From contig WKKS01000010.1 in assembly GCA_009684515.1 (NCBI GenBank), positions 39,019 through 103,018 of the forward strand: 64,000 nt of DNA. The letters are read 5' to 3'. This DNA is from Geobacter sp. (GTDB taxonomy: Bacteria; Desulfobacterota; Desulfuromonadia; Geobacterales; Pseudopelobacteraceae). The notes beneath the pieces were generated by a model. That model searched no databases. It worked only from the letters and a program-made list of their open reading frames with translations, and was not told where the DNA came from. This document shows, in pieces, positions 8,844-17,590 of the stretch. Within the stretch, counting starts at the first letter, position 1. The number at the start of each line of letters is the position of its first letter. Both the position numbers and the translations under genes were made by a program.

Positions 8844-9832
8844 TCCTGCACCCGGCCGTCATAGCGCTCTGCAGCGGTTCCCTGCTGATCAGCGCGATAT
8901 TGATATACGCCTCCTTTTTCGCAACGCGGATACTCCGGCACTGGAATCTGGCCAGCGGCAGCGAGTTCCAGGTCACCCTGGAACACCGCACCTACCTGAT
9001 CTCCACGATCATGGCCTGCAGCATGCTCTTCCAGCTCCTGTCCCTGTTCCTTTTCATACATACCGCCGACAGCTTGAGCCCGCTTTTCAAAGGGGCCATG
9101 TGCGCTGCCGGAACGCTTAACCTGAACCGGTTCGGTTATCCCGCCCTGCTCCTGAAACTGGCCACTTTCTTTCTGGCCGGGCTTTGGCTGATCATCAATC
9201 ATCTCGACAATCAAGGTTATGATTATCCGTTGATCCGCATCAAGTACCTGCTGCTGTTGCTCATAACCCCGCTGGTAATGATCGAGTCACTGGCGCAGGG
9301 CGTTTATTTTTTCCTGATGAAACCGCACGTTATCACCTCCTGCTGCGGCAGCCTGTTCGGGTCAGGGGCGACAGGGCTGGTTCCGCGACTGGCTCTGATC
9401 CCGGAACTACCGCTTCTGTCAATTTTGATTGCCCTGATCATCCTGTTGCTGTCGGCAGGAGTTCACTATTGCCGCACCGGCAGAGGCGCCGGTCTGTTTT
9501 CAACCGTCTCGCTGGCCGCTTTTCTGACCGGAACAGCGGCGCTTGTTTCGGCGCTTCCGGTTTATATCTATGCGCTCCCCAGCCACCACTGCCCTTTCTG
9601 CATGCTGCATCATGAATACGGTTTTGTGGGGTATCTGTTTTACGCCACATTGCTGGGTGGCGGCATCAGCGGAACCGGAGCAGGTCTTCTGCAACGCTTT
9701 CGCACGGTAAACAGTCTGACTGCGCTGCCATCGTTCCAACGCACCCTGGTTATCAGCAGTATGGCCCTGTTCGCTGTTTTCGCGGTTCTGGCGCTTTGGC
9801 AGGTATATTTTTCCGAATTGCGGCTGACATGA
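8840..9832 (+). CDS. Polytopic membrane protein with CPFC motif, unknown function
   Basis: A 330-residue inner-membrane protein with about eight hydrophobic segments. I do not recognise the family. Cysteines and histidines cluster in places: SHHCPFCMLHHEYG (Cys251 and Cys254) near the start of a late TM helix, TSCCG in a loop, and a MCAAG segment. A CxxC flanked by His beside a membrane helix could be a metal site or a thiol-disulfide relay of the DsbB/VKOR kind; both are inference. It overlaps the ATPase by four bases and ends the nine-gene module. After it, 114 bases separate it from the cupin gene, which has its own promoter-like sequence. Confidence 0.7.
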   Translation: MILHPAVIALCSGSLLISAILIYASFFATRILRHWNLASGSEFQVTLEHRTYLISTIMACSMLFQLLSLFLFIHTADSLSPLFKGAMCAAGTLNLNRFGYPALLLKLATFFLAGLWLIINHLDNQGYDYPLIRIKYLLLLLITPLVMIESLAQGVYFFLMKPHVITSCCGSLFGSGATGLVPRLALIPELPLLSILIALIILLLSAGVHYCRTGRGAGLFSTVSLAAFLTGTAALVSALPVYIYALPSHHCPFCMLHHEYGFVGYLFYATLLGGGISGTGAGLLQRFRTVNSLTALPSFQRTLVISSMALFAVFAVLALWQVYFSELRLT

Positions 9833-9946
9833 CAGTGCCGCCTGACAAGAACCGCCAACATTTTTCCGGCATGATATCCGGTTGAAATTTACAGATTCGA
9901 TGTTAGTATCGCGATTATTTTCTGTTATTGATGCGAAGGAACGACG

Positions 9947-10282
9947 ATGATTCCAGAAGTGCAGAACATTTACAGCGACATCCCCGCCGACCTGCCGGAA
10001 GAAATATTTCAAATGCTGACAGAACGGGGAAATGTAAAAATCGAGCGAATTGTCTCCGACGGACAGGCAACTCCCGCCGGTATCTGGTATGATCAGGCGT
10101 GGGACGAGTGGGTGTTGCTGCTGTCGGGAAGCGCCGGGTTGCGCTTCGAGGAAGATCGGCAGGCGCGGGAACTGCTCCCCGGCGATCATGTAATGATTCC
10201 GGCAGGTCACCGCCATCGGGTCGAGTGGACCAATCCGGTGCAAAAAACCGTCTGGCTGGCGGTCCATATTCATAGTTTATAA
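9947..10282 (+). CDS. Cupin-domain protein
   Basis: A 111-residue single-domain cupin. The sequence shows both cupin motifs in reduced form: WDEWVLLLSGSAGLRFEED (motif 1) and PGDHVMIPAGHRHRVEWT (motif 2, with three histidines that can bind metal). Similar small cupins are often annotated as phosphoribosylaminoimidazole-carboxylase-like or sugar-binding, but no enzymatic role can be read here. GAAGGA lies upstream of the ATG. The next gene, a rhodanese, starts 20 bases later in the same direction, so the two may be cotranscribed. Confidence 0.8.
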   Translation: MIPEVQNIYSDIPADLPEEIFQMLTERGNVKIERIVSDGQATPAGIWYDQAWDEWVLLLSGSAGLRFEEDRQARELLPGDHVMIPAGHRHRVEWTNPVQKTVWLAVHIHSL

Positions 10283-10302
10283 AACAGGGAATGGAGGGCA
10301 AT

Positions 10303-10758
10303 ATGAATCGTTTTCTTGCAGCAACGTCAGCAGCATTCGCCATGATACTGCTGTCAACTCTCTTCTGCTTCGCAGCCGAGCCATTTGCGGTCATCACTCC
10401 CCAGCAACTGAAAGCTATGTTGGATAATAAAGAGTCCGTGACGGTCGTCATCGACTCCAGGAGCAGAGCTGAATACGATCAGGCGCATATACCTGGCGCA
10501 AAGAGTCTGCCACTTCACCGGATGACCGCTGACCTGAGCCAGCTTGGTCCACACAACGATTCAAAGCTGGTTTTCTACTGCAGCGGCTCCACCTGAGGAC
10601 AGAGCTACCAGGCAGCGCGTGCCGCTGCCAATGCAGGTTATGCATATCTGTTTGTTCTGGAGAACGGTCTGCCGGGGTGGGAAAAGGCCGGAATGCCGAC
10701 AGAGCGACTGAAGCAGCCTTCCACTCCAAAGATTATTTCTAACGATACAGTCAAATGA
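10303..10758 (+). CDS. Exported rhodanese, predicted selenoprotein (UGA at codon 98)
   Basis: A normal reading stops at TGA 10594-10596, directly after FYCSGST. In rhodaneses this is the active-site loop CxGxxC, so the UGA falls exactly on the catalytic cysteine. The same frame then stays open for 53 more codons with good rhodanese sequence (GQSYQAARAAANAGY, then LENGLPGWEKAGMP) and stops at 10756-10758. Full length would be 151 residues with a signal peptide at about 1-25. A hairpin with stem GGCAGCG/CGCTGCC and loop CGTGC starts 15 bases after the UGA, the spacing of bacterial SECIS elements. The ATG at 10303 follows GGAGGG; the ATG at 10291 is weaker. The HAD gene overlaps the true end by four bases (ATGA), supporting readthrough. 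Confidence 0.8.
10612..10630 (+). promoter_or_regulatory. Candidate SECIS element
   Basis: This is a perfect seven-base-pair stem, GGCAGCG with CGCTGCC, closed by the loop CGTGC. Its loop GT lies 26-27 bases from the U of the UGA codon at 10594; in E. coli fdhF the loop G and U lie at about 23-24. The position inside the coding sequence just 3' of UGA is what SelB-dependent selenocysteine insertion needs in bacteria. A search for selA, selB, selC and selD in the genome would support or weaken this. Confidence 0.7.
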
Positions 10759-11354
10759 AAGACTTCATCAACAGCCGACGCCACTGGATTTTCGATCTGG
10801 ATGGCACTCTTACCGTCGCAGTCCACGACTTCGCCGCCATCCGCAGGGAACTTTGCATTCCGGACGGTTCCGACATCCTGGGGCACCTGGATTCACTTCC
10901 TGGCCGGGAAGCCGCCCCACTCCACCAGCGCCTGCAGGAGATTGAACTGGAACTGTCACACCTGACCGGAGCGGCAACCGGCGCCTTGCGGTTGATCGCG
11001 GAGCTTTACGACCGAGGGGCATCGCTGGGAATATTAACCCGCAACACCAGGGAAAATGCCCTTCGTACACTGGAGTTGGTCGGTTTGGGCGGATTTTTCG
11101 AAGTTGAATACGTTCTGGGGCGCGACGAAGCCGTTCCAAAACCGGATCCGGACGGAATCCAGAGGCTGGCTGAATTGTGGGAAACGGAACCTTCTGAAGT
11201 AGTGATGGTGGGGGATTATCTGTACGACCTGCAGGCCGGACGTTCAGCCGGGGCCATGACGGTTCACATCGATACAGCCGGTGAGTTCCGCTGGCCGGAT
11301 CTCGCCGATCTTACCATAGAGTCACTGGAAGAAATCATGCTTCATCTTGAATAA
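10755..11354 (+). CDS. HAD-superfamily hydrolase (phosphoglycolate phosphatase-like)
   Basis: A 199-residue soluble phosphatase of the haloacid dehalogenase fold. Motif I is FDLDGTLT near residue 14, with the nucleophile Asp and the general acid Asp two residues later. Motif II is ILTRN, motif III includes KPDPDG, and motif IV is VMVGDYLYDL. A helical cap lies between motifs I and II. The family covers phosphoglycolate and other sugar phosphatases; the substrate is not identifiable. It overlaps the selenoprotein stop by four bases, so both are likely on one transcript. Confidence 0.87.
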   Translation: MKDFINSRRHWIFDLDGTLTVAVHDFAAIRRELCIPDGSDILGHLDSLPGREAAPLHQRLQEIELELSHLTGAATGALRLIAELYDRGASLGILTRNTRENALRTLELVGLGGFFEVEYVLGRDEAVPKPDPDGIQRLAELWETEPSEVVMVGDYLYDLQAGRSAGAMTVHIDTAGEFRWPDLADLTIESLEEIMLHLE

Positions 11355-11380
11355 CCGAATGACCCGAACCTTGTGAAGAT

Positions 11381-12094
11381 CTACAAGTCCACAAAGTAAC
11401 GGTTTTTACCTCCCTGTTTGGCATATTGCAGCGCATGATCGGCACGCGTGACACATTCGTAGAGCGTCTGTCCATGCCTGAGCTCGCTCAATCCAAGACT
11501 GACTGTTATGCGAATCCCGGGTTTGTGGGCCTTGAACTCGGTCATCATGATTGATTCGTGCACCTTTCTGGCAACGGTTTCCGCCCCCTCGATATCAGTC
11601 TCCGACAGCAGGAAGAGGAACTCTTCTCCTCCCCAGCGGGCACAGACATCCTCGTTTCGAATGCACCCCATCAGAACCCGCGCCACTTCCACCAGCACAT
11701 CATCACCGGCGTTGAAACCATACAGATCGTTGACCCGCTTGAAATTATCCAGATCCGCCAGTATGACTGAAAAGGTTCTGCCATGTCGTTCGGCACGACT
11801 GTACTCACGCTCGATTTTTTCCATGACGTCGCGACGGCTTGCCAGACCGGTCATCGGGTCAGTCCGCCCGGCCCGCTCAAGCGATCGATTCATCTCGGCC
11901 AACTGATCATTCAAGCTGCTTTTTTCTTTTTCCAGCAGATCCAGTCGGCGTTTAACACCGCAGTACTCGTCATACAGTAGCCGGTATTCCGGCATCAGCA
12001 AATTTCCGTCTAATCTTCTGTCCGAAGCAATCTGCTCAAAGTGGACACTATGATCACCACGGCGAATTTGCGATTTTTTGTTATGGGTAGTCAT
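11381..12094 (-). CDS. Diguanylate cyclase (GGDEF domain)
   Basis: A 237-residue soluble protein. A coiled-coil-like region (about 35-75, rich in Leu, Glu and Lys) precedes a GGDEF domain that starts at DPMTGLASRRD. The active site is GGEEF, a functional variant, and an RNED sequence five residues upstream is an intact I-site (RxxD) for c-di-GMP product inhibition. It makes c-di-GMP from two GTP. There is no membrane or recognisable sensor domain, so the input is probably through the N-terminal helix or a partner. It converges on the HAD gene. Confidence 0.9.
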   Translation of the reverse strand: MTTHNKKSQIRRGDHSVHFEQIASDRRLDGNLLMPEYRLLYDEYCGVKRRLDLLEKEKSSLNDQLAEMNRSLERAGRTDPMTGLASRRDVMEKIEREYSRAERHGRTFSVILADLDNFKRVNDLYGFNAGDDVLVEVARVLMGCIRNEDVCARWGGEEFLFLLSETDIEGAETVARKVHESIMMTEFKAHKPGIRITVSLGLSELRHGQTLYECVTRADHALQYAKQGGKNRYFVDL

Positions 12095-12249
12095 GACAGG
12101 TTCCTTTGATCTGGCTTCGCTGCCCGGAAACCGGACGATTTATCAAGGTTCACTTATACACCATGAAAACATTATTTTCCACTAACTAGACACTCCCGGT
12201 TCAGGCAGAATATCAAATGCTGATGGCCTGGCAATCCGGCTTGACACAG

Positions 12250-12297
12250 AAAAGCCGCATGAAAGCAGCGCAAACAAACGCTGCTCCATGCGGCTTC
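12250..12297 (-). terminator. Rho-independent terminator of gap
   Basis: On the minus strand a long hairpin (arms about 12279-12296 and 12252-12270, pairing AAGCCGCATG with CATGCGGCTT and AGCAGCG with CGCTGCT, loop of about eight bases) is followed by TTTTC. It lies just after the gap stop codon. Confidence 0.75.
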
Positions 12298-12323
12298 AAT
12301 ACTTTCGGACCAATTACTGTCAG

Positions 12324-13766
12324 CTAGGGGAGTGCCGGTAGTTCGATTCCGGCCATTTTCTGCACCATCCTGACAACCTGGCAGCTGTAGCCGAATTCGT
12401 TATCGTACCAGACGTACAGCACGCAACGGTTCCCCTGGGCAATGGTAGCCAGTGAATCGACCACACCCGCATGGCGCGAGCCGACAAAATCGCTGGAGAC
12501 GACTTCAGGTGAGTTGGTGAAGTCAATCTGATTCTGCAACGGCGAATCAAGCGAAATATTGCGGAGATAGCTGTTAACGGTCTGGACATCGACTTCCTGG
12601 CCCAGCTCCAGATTCAGAATCGCCAGCGATACGTTGGGAGTCGGAACACGGATCGCGTTGCCGGTCAGCTTACCGGCCAGGTCGGGAATAACCTTGGAGA
12701 CCGCTTTGGCGGCGCCGGTTTCGGTGATAACCATGTTCAGAGGGGCACTGCGTCCGCGGCGGGAGGCTTTGTGATAGTTGTCGATCAGGTTCTGGTCGTT
12801 GGTATAGGAGTGGCAGGTTTCCATATGGGCGTGGACAATGCCGAAACGGTCATTGATGGCCTTCATCACCGGAACGATGGCGTTGGTAGTGCAGCTGGCA
12901 GCCGAGAAGATTTTTTCCTGTGGCGTGATCAGCTCGTTATTGACCCCGGCCACCACGTTGGGGATATCCCCCTTGCCCGGCGCGGTCAGGATAACCTTCG
13001 AGATTCCCACTGACTTCAGATGTTTGCCAAGTCCTTCGCGGTCGCGCCATTTGCCGGTGTTGTCGATCAGAATCGCGTCATTGATGCCATACTGGGTGTA
13101 ATCGACCTGGTCGGGTGCATCGGCATAAATGATCCGGATCATGTTGCCGTTTGCAATAATCGCGTTGGCTTCCTCGTCAACGGTGATAATTCCGTTAAAC
13201 TGCCCGTGAATCGAATCGCGGCGCAGCAGGCTGGCGCGCTTTTGCAGGTCATCCGCACTACCCTTGCGCACAACAGCCGCCCTGATCCTGATTTTTTCAC
13301 CGCTGCCGGCTTTTTCAATCAGAATGCGGGCCAACAGGCGGCCGATGCGGCCAAAACCGTAAAGCACGATATCCTGTGGTTCTGTGCGTAATGCGGTGCG
13401 CCCTGTGTTGACGTTTGCCAGCTCGTTGCGGACAAACTCGTCAACCGAGAGCTGACCGGCCTGTTTTTTGTATTTAACCGTCAACTTGCCGATATCGACT
13501 CTGGCCGGCGCCAGATCGAGCTTGCCCATCACTTCCAGCAACGGAAAGGTTTCCAGAGCCGAAAGTTCCGTATCAAGGATCAGGCGGGCAAAACGGTGGG
13601 CCTTGAGAATGTCGATTACGGAACAATGTACCAATGAACGCCCGTAAACGGTCGGAACTATATTGTGATCGCGATAAAGTCTGCCGATGATCGGCAGCAT
13701 CTGCTCTGCACAAGCCTCATGATTTTTCCACTCGGTCAGGTAACTGGTTTGCTTGTCTACATCCAT
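12324..13766 (-). CDS. gap: Glyceraldehyde-3-phosphate dehydrogenase, N-terminally extended type
   Basis: A 480-residue enzyme that interconverts glyceraldehyde-3-phosphate and 1,3-bisphosphoglycerate with NAD(P). The first 125 residues or so are an extra helical region found in a subset of proteobacterial GAPDHs; ordinary GAPDH has about 335 residues. The Rossmann motif YGFGRIGRLLAR lies near 128. The catalytic cysteine is in SAASCTTN near residue 290, and the phosphate-site region includes TGAAKAVSKVIP and the C-terminal WYDNEFGYSCQVV. GGAGGT precedes the ATG. It is monocistronic, with a terminator after it. This long form is often anabolic, which is family knowledge rather than shown here. 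Confidence 0.93.
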   Translation of the reverse strand: MDVDKQTSYLTEWKNHEACAEQMLPIIGRLYRDHNIVPTVYGRSLVHCSVIDILKAHRFARLILDTELSALETFPLLEVMGKLDLAPARVDIGKLTVKYKKQAGQLSVDEFVRNELANVNTGRTALRTEPQDIVLYGFGRIGRLLARILIEKAGSGEKIRIRAAVVRKGSADDLQKRASLLRRDSIHGQFNGIITVDEEANAIIANGNMIRIIYADAPDQVDYTQYGINDAILIDNTGKWRDREGLGKHLKSVGISKVILTAPGKGDIPNVVAGVNNELITPQEKIFSAASCTTNAIVPVMKAINDRFGIVHAHMETCHSYTNDQNLIDNYHKASRRGRSAPLNMVITETGAAKAVSKVIPDLAGKLTGNAIRVPTPNVSLAILNLELGQEVDVQTVNSYLRNISLDSPLQNQIDFTNSPEVVSSDFVGSRHAGVVDSLATIAQGNRCVLYVWYDNEFGYSCQVVRMVQKMAGIELPALP

Positions 13767-13851
13767 TTAACATACCTCCACATTATAAATTTAGTGTTCA
13801 CCAACAAATTGAATTGATGTCAGAGCACCATTGTAAACGATAACTATAATA

Positions 13852-14610
13852 TCAATGGATCTTTTTCACCAGCCTTAAAAGGCCATCCAGGATAGTCAAG
13901 GGAGCGGGCGGACAGCCTGGAATATACAGATCGACCGGCAACAGACCGTCAGCGCCGTTATGTACCTCGGCGTGATCCTTGAATGGTCCGCCGTTGATGG
14001 CGCAGGCGCCCGCCACGATCACCAGCTTCGGCTCAGGTACGGCGGCGTAGGTATCCAGAAGCGCCAGCCTCATGTTTTCGCTGACCGGTCCGGTCACGAA
14101 CAGCCCGTCGGCGTGCCGGGGGCTGGCCACAAACTGTATTCCAAATCGCCCCAGGTCCCAGCCTATGGTTGAGAGTACGTTGGTATCGGCCTCGCAGGCA
14201 TTGCAGCCGCCAGCGCTTACCTCCCGCAACTTTAGTGAACGTCCGAACAGCCGCAATAACTCTCCTTCAAGTCCGCTGGCCGGCTGGAACTCTTTGCCCG
14301 ATTCAACGATCAACCCCTCACGGCTGCGGCTCGCCAGAACGGCATCATTACTGAAGCTGACAGCGTCATTGGGACAGGCCCGGCTGCAATCGCCGCAGAA
14401 CAGGCATTTGCCCATATCGAGAGTCAGTTGCCCTTCCGCAGAAATGGCGCCGTAGGGGCAGGCCTCGACGCATGCTTTGCAGCCACCGGCACAGCGACCG
14501 CCGTCCAACTGAGGCAGGCCGCGAAACCTGGGGGGGAGCGGTAGCGGTGCATCGGGATAAGCCATGGTGCGATGTCCCTGGCGGTAACGTTCAAGGATGG
14601 CTTTTATCAT
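13852..14610 (-). CDS. Ehr complex small subunit: ferredoxin-NuoB/HyfI-like fusion
   Basis: A 252-residue cytoplasmic-face electron-transfer subunit. The N-terminal third is a two-[4Fe-4S] ferredoxin domain with CAGGCKACVEACP and CLFCGDCSRACP. The rest is the NuoB/hydrogenase small-subunit fold, with proximal-cluster ligands in GGCNACE, GACA and PGCPPAP. In complex I and HyfI these parts are separate (NuoI and NuoB). It is the last gene of the operon, 19 bases after the large subunit. The cluster order matches the energy-converting hydrogenase-related complexes described in Geobacter. It probably passes electrons from a soluble donor to the large subunit; that donor is unknown. Confidence 0.85.
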   Translation of the reverse strand: MIKAILERYRQGHRTMAYPDAPLPLPPRFRGLPQLDGGRCAGGCKACVEACPYGAISAEGQLTLDMGKCLFCGDCSRACPNDAVSFSNDAVLASRSREGLIVESGKEFQPASGLEGELLRLFGRSLKLREVSAGGCNACEADTNVLSTIGWDLGRFGIQFVASPRHADGLFVTGPVSENMRLALLDTYAAVPEPKLVIVAGACAINGGPFKDHAEVHNGADGLLPVDLYIPGCPPAPLTILDGLLRLVKKIH

Positions 14611-14629
14611 ACGGACTCCGGATCAGGCT

Positions 14630-16156
14630 TCACAGGTCGAAGCCGCAGTACGACAGGTTGAAACTCTTGTTGCAAAGAGGAAAATCGGATATTTGCTGAT
14701 TGCGCAGCGCCAGGGCCAATCCGGTCCAGTTATGGAATGACGGGTCGGTAATCTTGTAGCATTCGAAGTGCCCCGCATCATCGGTCAGCGCCAGATGGCA
14801 GATTTCTCCGCGCCACCCCTCGGTCAGCGCCACGGCACAGCTGTTGGCGGAGAGTTTTCCACCCGACTGGTTACGGTACCCGCCGCCACGGGGCAGATGA
14901 CTTAGCTGTTCGACGATAAAATCAAGCGAGCGTTCGATCTCCAGCCAGCGCACCATCGCACGGGCGTAGACATCACAGCTGGTTGCGGTTATGACCGGTA
15001 TCTGACTCATGCGGAAAATCCCGAAGGGGTGGTCGCGGCGCACATCCCGGTTCAGGCCGCAGGCGCGGGCCGCAGGACCGACCAGACCGATTTCGCGGGC
15101 ATCGGTTTCTTTAAGCTGGCCGACCCCTTCCAGGCGGGCCATGACCGACTGGGTACTCCAGAGCAGTGCAACGGCGCCGGCCAGATCCACCCGCACATTT
15201 TCCAGACGTTTCAGAATTTCATCAGCAATGTCCTGGTCACAATCATATCCGAGGCCGCCCGGCCGGAGCAGTCCGCGCCCGAAGCGGCTGCCGCACAGCA
15301 ATGCCGTCATATTCAGAAAATCGCCCCTGATCCGGCCACAGAACGAGGCTGTCGGCAGATAGCCGACGTCCCCGGCGATTGCTCCCAGATCACCGGTGTG
15401 ATTGGCCAGCCGTTCCAGTTCCAGCGCAATTCCCCGCACAGCTTCGGCCCGCGGCGGAGCGTAGATTCCCTCCAGCGACTCCATGTTGATGCAGTAGGCC
15501 TGGCCATGAGCAATGGTCGTGTCGCCCGCAATCGTCTCCATCAGGTGCATGGTTCGTGGCGAGGGCCCGCCGATCAGGGTCCGCTCGATGCCGCGATGCT
15601 GGAAACCCAGTGCTATTTCCAGATGGAAGACCTCTTCACCATGGCACTGAAAACGGAAATGCCCCGGTTCGATAATCCCGGCATGCACCGGACCGACCGC
15701 GACTTCATGGACCTCGTCACCCTCAACCCGGTAATAATCCATGACACCTGCCAGCAGGCCGCCGCCATCACTGTCATGCCAGACCCCTTCCCCATCGCAT
15801 AAAGGTTTCTGAAATCGAACCGGCTTGAACCAGGGATGTCCCTCGGGCCGCACCAGACATTGTTCGGCAATCTCCCTTTCAAAAAGGTGCAGCTGGGGAG
15901 AGATTCTGGTCAACGACGGAAAGGTTTTGCCAACCAGAGTCGAGGCGATTCCCAGCACCCCGCTGCTGCCACGGGAGGACATGATGCAGTAGAGCGTGGC
16001 ACCGCCCGCCGTTGGAACGCCGCAATAGGAGCAAACCCGCCAACCACCCCGGATGGAATCAACAACACCCTGAAAAAAGGTGTCATTGTCCAGCAGCGGT
16101 ATTTCACTCCGCGCAAACGAGGCGCCGTTATAAAAAGTCTTCATTCCGAAACTCAT
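14630..16156 (-). CDS. Ehr complex large subunit (NuoCD/HyfG-like, lacking Ni ligands)
   Basis: A 508-residue protein related to the HyfG/HycE large subunits, with NuoC-like and NuoD-like parts fused. The region AVGPVHAGIIEPGHFRF and the C-terminal DFPLCNKSFNLSY are typical. True group 4 [NiFe] hydrogenases carry two CxxC pairs that hold nickel: here the first is absent (ETIAGDTTIAHGQAY) and the second is reduced to SYCGFDL. It should therefore not be a hydrogenase, and is closer to complex I in binding something else, perhaps a quinone. An extra VCSYCG motif lies in the N-terminal part. It overlaps the upstream HyfF-like gene by four bases. Confidence 0.85.
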   Translation of the reverse strand: MSFGMKTFYNGASFARSEIPLLDNDTFFQGVVDSIRGGWRVCSYCGVPTAGGATLYCIMSSRGSSGVLGIASTLVGKTFPSLTRISPQLHLFEREIAEQCLVRPEGHPWFKPVRFQKPLCDGEGVWHDSDGGGLLAGVMDYYRVEGDEVHEVAVGPVHAGIIEPGHFRFQCHGEEVFHLEIALGFQHRGIERTLIGGPSPRTMHLMETIAGDTTIAHGQAYCINMESLEGIYAPPRAEAVRGIALELERLANHTGDLGAIAGDVGYLPTASFCGRIRGDFLNMTALLCGSRFGRGLLRPGGLGYDCDQDIADEILKRLENVRVDLAGAVALLWSTQSVMARLEGVGQLKETDAREIGLVGPAARACGLNRDVRRDHPFGIFRMSQIPVITATSCDVYARAMVRWLEIERSLDFIVEQLSHLPRGGGYRNQSGGKLSANSCAVALTEGWRGEICHLALTDDAGHFECYKITDPSFHNWTGLALALRNQQISDFPLCNKSFNLSYCGFDL

Positions 16157-17586
16157 GGCTGCACCGCCAGCAAGGCCGTCGCTTCATTCAGCAAAGTCAG
16201 CAGTGGCGCAGGTATCCAGACTCCCAGCATAAAAACCAGCAGCATCAGACCGAGCGGCGGCCCGACCGTCCAGAGCGAATCACGGTAGGAGGTGGACTCG
16301 CAATCCACAGGAACTTCTCCCATAACCATCGGCAGGACGGTCAGGGCCATACCGATAAAGATGATTGCCAGACAGACAATAAAGAACAGGCCGACCATGG
16401 CACGCCCCTGGATGAAGGCGCTGCTGACAATCGTAAATTCACTGATGAACAGGGCAAAGGGGGGCGAACCGGTAATGGCGATGAAACCGGCCATAAAAAG
16501 CGCGCCGGACCATGGCAGTCGCCTCAGAACTCCCTTGACATGCGCACTGCTTTTGCTGTTGTAGGAACGATGAATATTTCCGGAGGTCAGGAACATGACC
16601 CCTTTGGCCAGGCTGTTGGCAAAGATATGAAACAGCGCCCCGAAGACCGCCCTCCCCCCAAGTCCCAGCGCCACCGCCATGATGCCGACATGTTCAACGC
16701 TGGAATAGGCCAGCATCCGTTTGAAATCCGCCTGACGGGCCATGAAGATCGCGGCGCAGAGCATCGAGAGCAACCCCATCGCAACCAGGGCATTTTGAAA
16801 GAAGATAATTTCCTTTGTGGCAAGGCAGAGTTGATAAACCCGCAGCAGCGCCAGGAACGCCAGATTGACCAATCCCCCGGCCAGCATGGCCCCCACCAGT
16901 CCGGGCGCTTCGCCGTAGGCATCCGGCTTCCAGCTGTGCAACGGAGCCAGACCCATCTTTGAACCGAATCCGACCAGCAGAAAAACAAAAGCGGCATGCA
17001 CCCACCCCGATGAAAGCTGACCAGCATCACGAATCAGATCATCCAGCAGCAGCGACGGCTCCACTTTGGCAACAATCGTGGCATAAGCCAGGAAATATAG
17101 GCCGATCAGCGCCAGAGCCACTCCGACCGAGCAGATCAGAAGGTACTTCCAGGTGGCCTCGATCGAACGTGCATTGCGGTTGAAGTAGATCAGCGGCGCC
17201 ATCGAGATCGTGGTAATTTCCAGCGCCACCCACATCAACCCCAGGTGGTGGGTGATGGTAACCAGCGAGGCTGCCGACAGGCAGATCAGCATGCCGACAC
17301 AGATCGTGCGGTTGGAGCGCTCACGACGATAGAAGAGATAGCCGATTGAATAAATGGCACAAAACAGGAACAGGACACTGGTGCTGAGAAGGACAATCTT
17401 GCCGAGTGCATCCAGAACGAACCAACCGCCTGCCGAAGTGGGGGGAGTGTCGAGCAGCAGTTGCACCGTAATGGCCAGATGCGCAAACGCAAACAGCGAA
17501 AAAATCTTGGGGCGGAGCCGGTCAAATGGGATCAGCCAGGTAACGGCGGCACCGACAAGCGGCAGCATTATCAACGCGGCAAGCAT
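16153..17586 (-). CDS. Ehr complex antiporter-like subunit (HyfF/NuoN-like)
   Basis: A 477-residue polytopic protein of the proton-conducting membrane transporter family (NuoL/M/N, MrpA/D). About 13-14 TM helices are visible. Conserved polar residues include the TM5 glutamate in WVALEITTIS and the lysines in GFGSKMGLAPLHSW and KRMLAYSSVEHVG, which form the proton path in complex I. It is the third antiporter-like subunit of the operon. Start at ATG 17586, four bases from the end of the preceding HyfE-like gene. It probably couples electron transfer to ion movement. Confidence 0.88.
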   Translation of the reverse strand: MLAALIMLPLVGAAVTWLIPFDRLRPKIFSLFAFAHLAITVQLLLDTPPTSAGGWFVLDALGKIVLLSTSVLFLFCAIYSIGYLFYRRERSNRTICVGMLICLSAASLVTITHHLGLMWVALEITTISMAPLIYFNRNARSIEATWKYLLICSVGVALALIGLYFLAYATIVAKVEPSLLLDDLIRDAGQLSSGWVHAAFVFLLVGFGSKMGLAPLHSWKPDAYGEAPGLVGAMLAGGLVNLAFLALLRVYQLCLATKEIIFFQNALVAMGLLSMLCAAIFMARQADFKRMLAYSSVEHVGIMAVALGLGGRAVFGALFHIFANSLAKGVMFLTSGNIHRSYNSKSSAHVKGVLRRLPWSGALFMAGFIAITGSPPFALFISEFTIVSSAFIQGRAMVGLFFIVCLAIIFIGMALTVLPMVMGEVPVDCESTSYRDSLWTVGPPLGLMLLVFMLGVWIPAPLLTLLNEATALLAVQP

Positions 17587-17590
17587 GGAT

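Noticed and set aside
16012..16962. A 316-codon ORF antisense to the HyfF-like gene
   Set aside because: Compositionally biased shadow of the membrane-protein gene, no ribosome-binding site.
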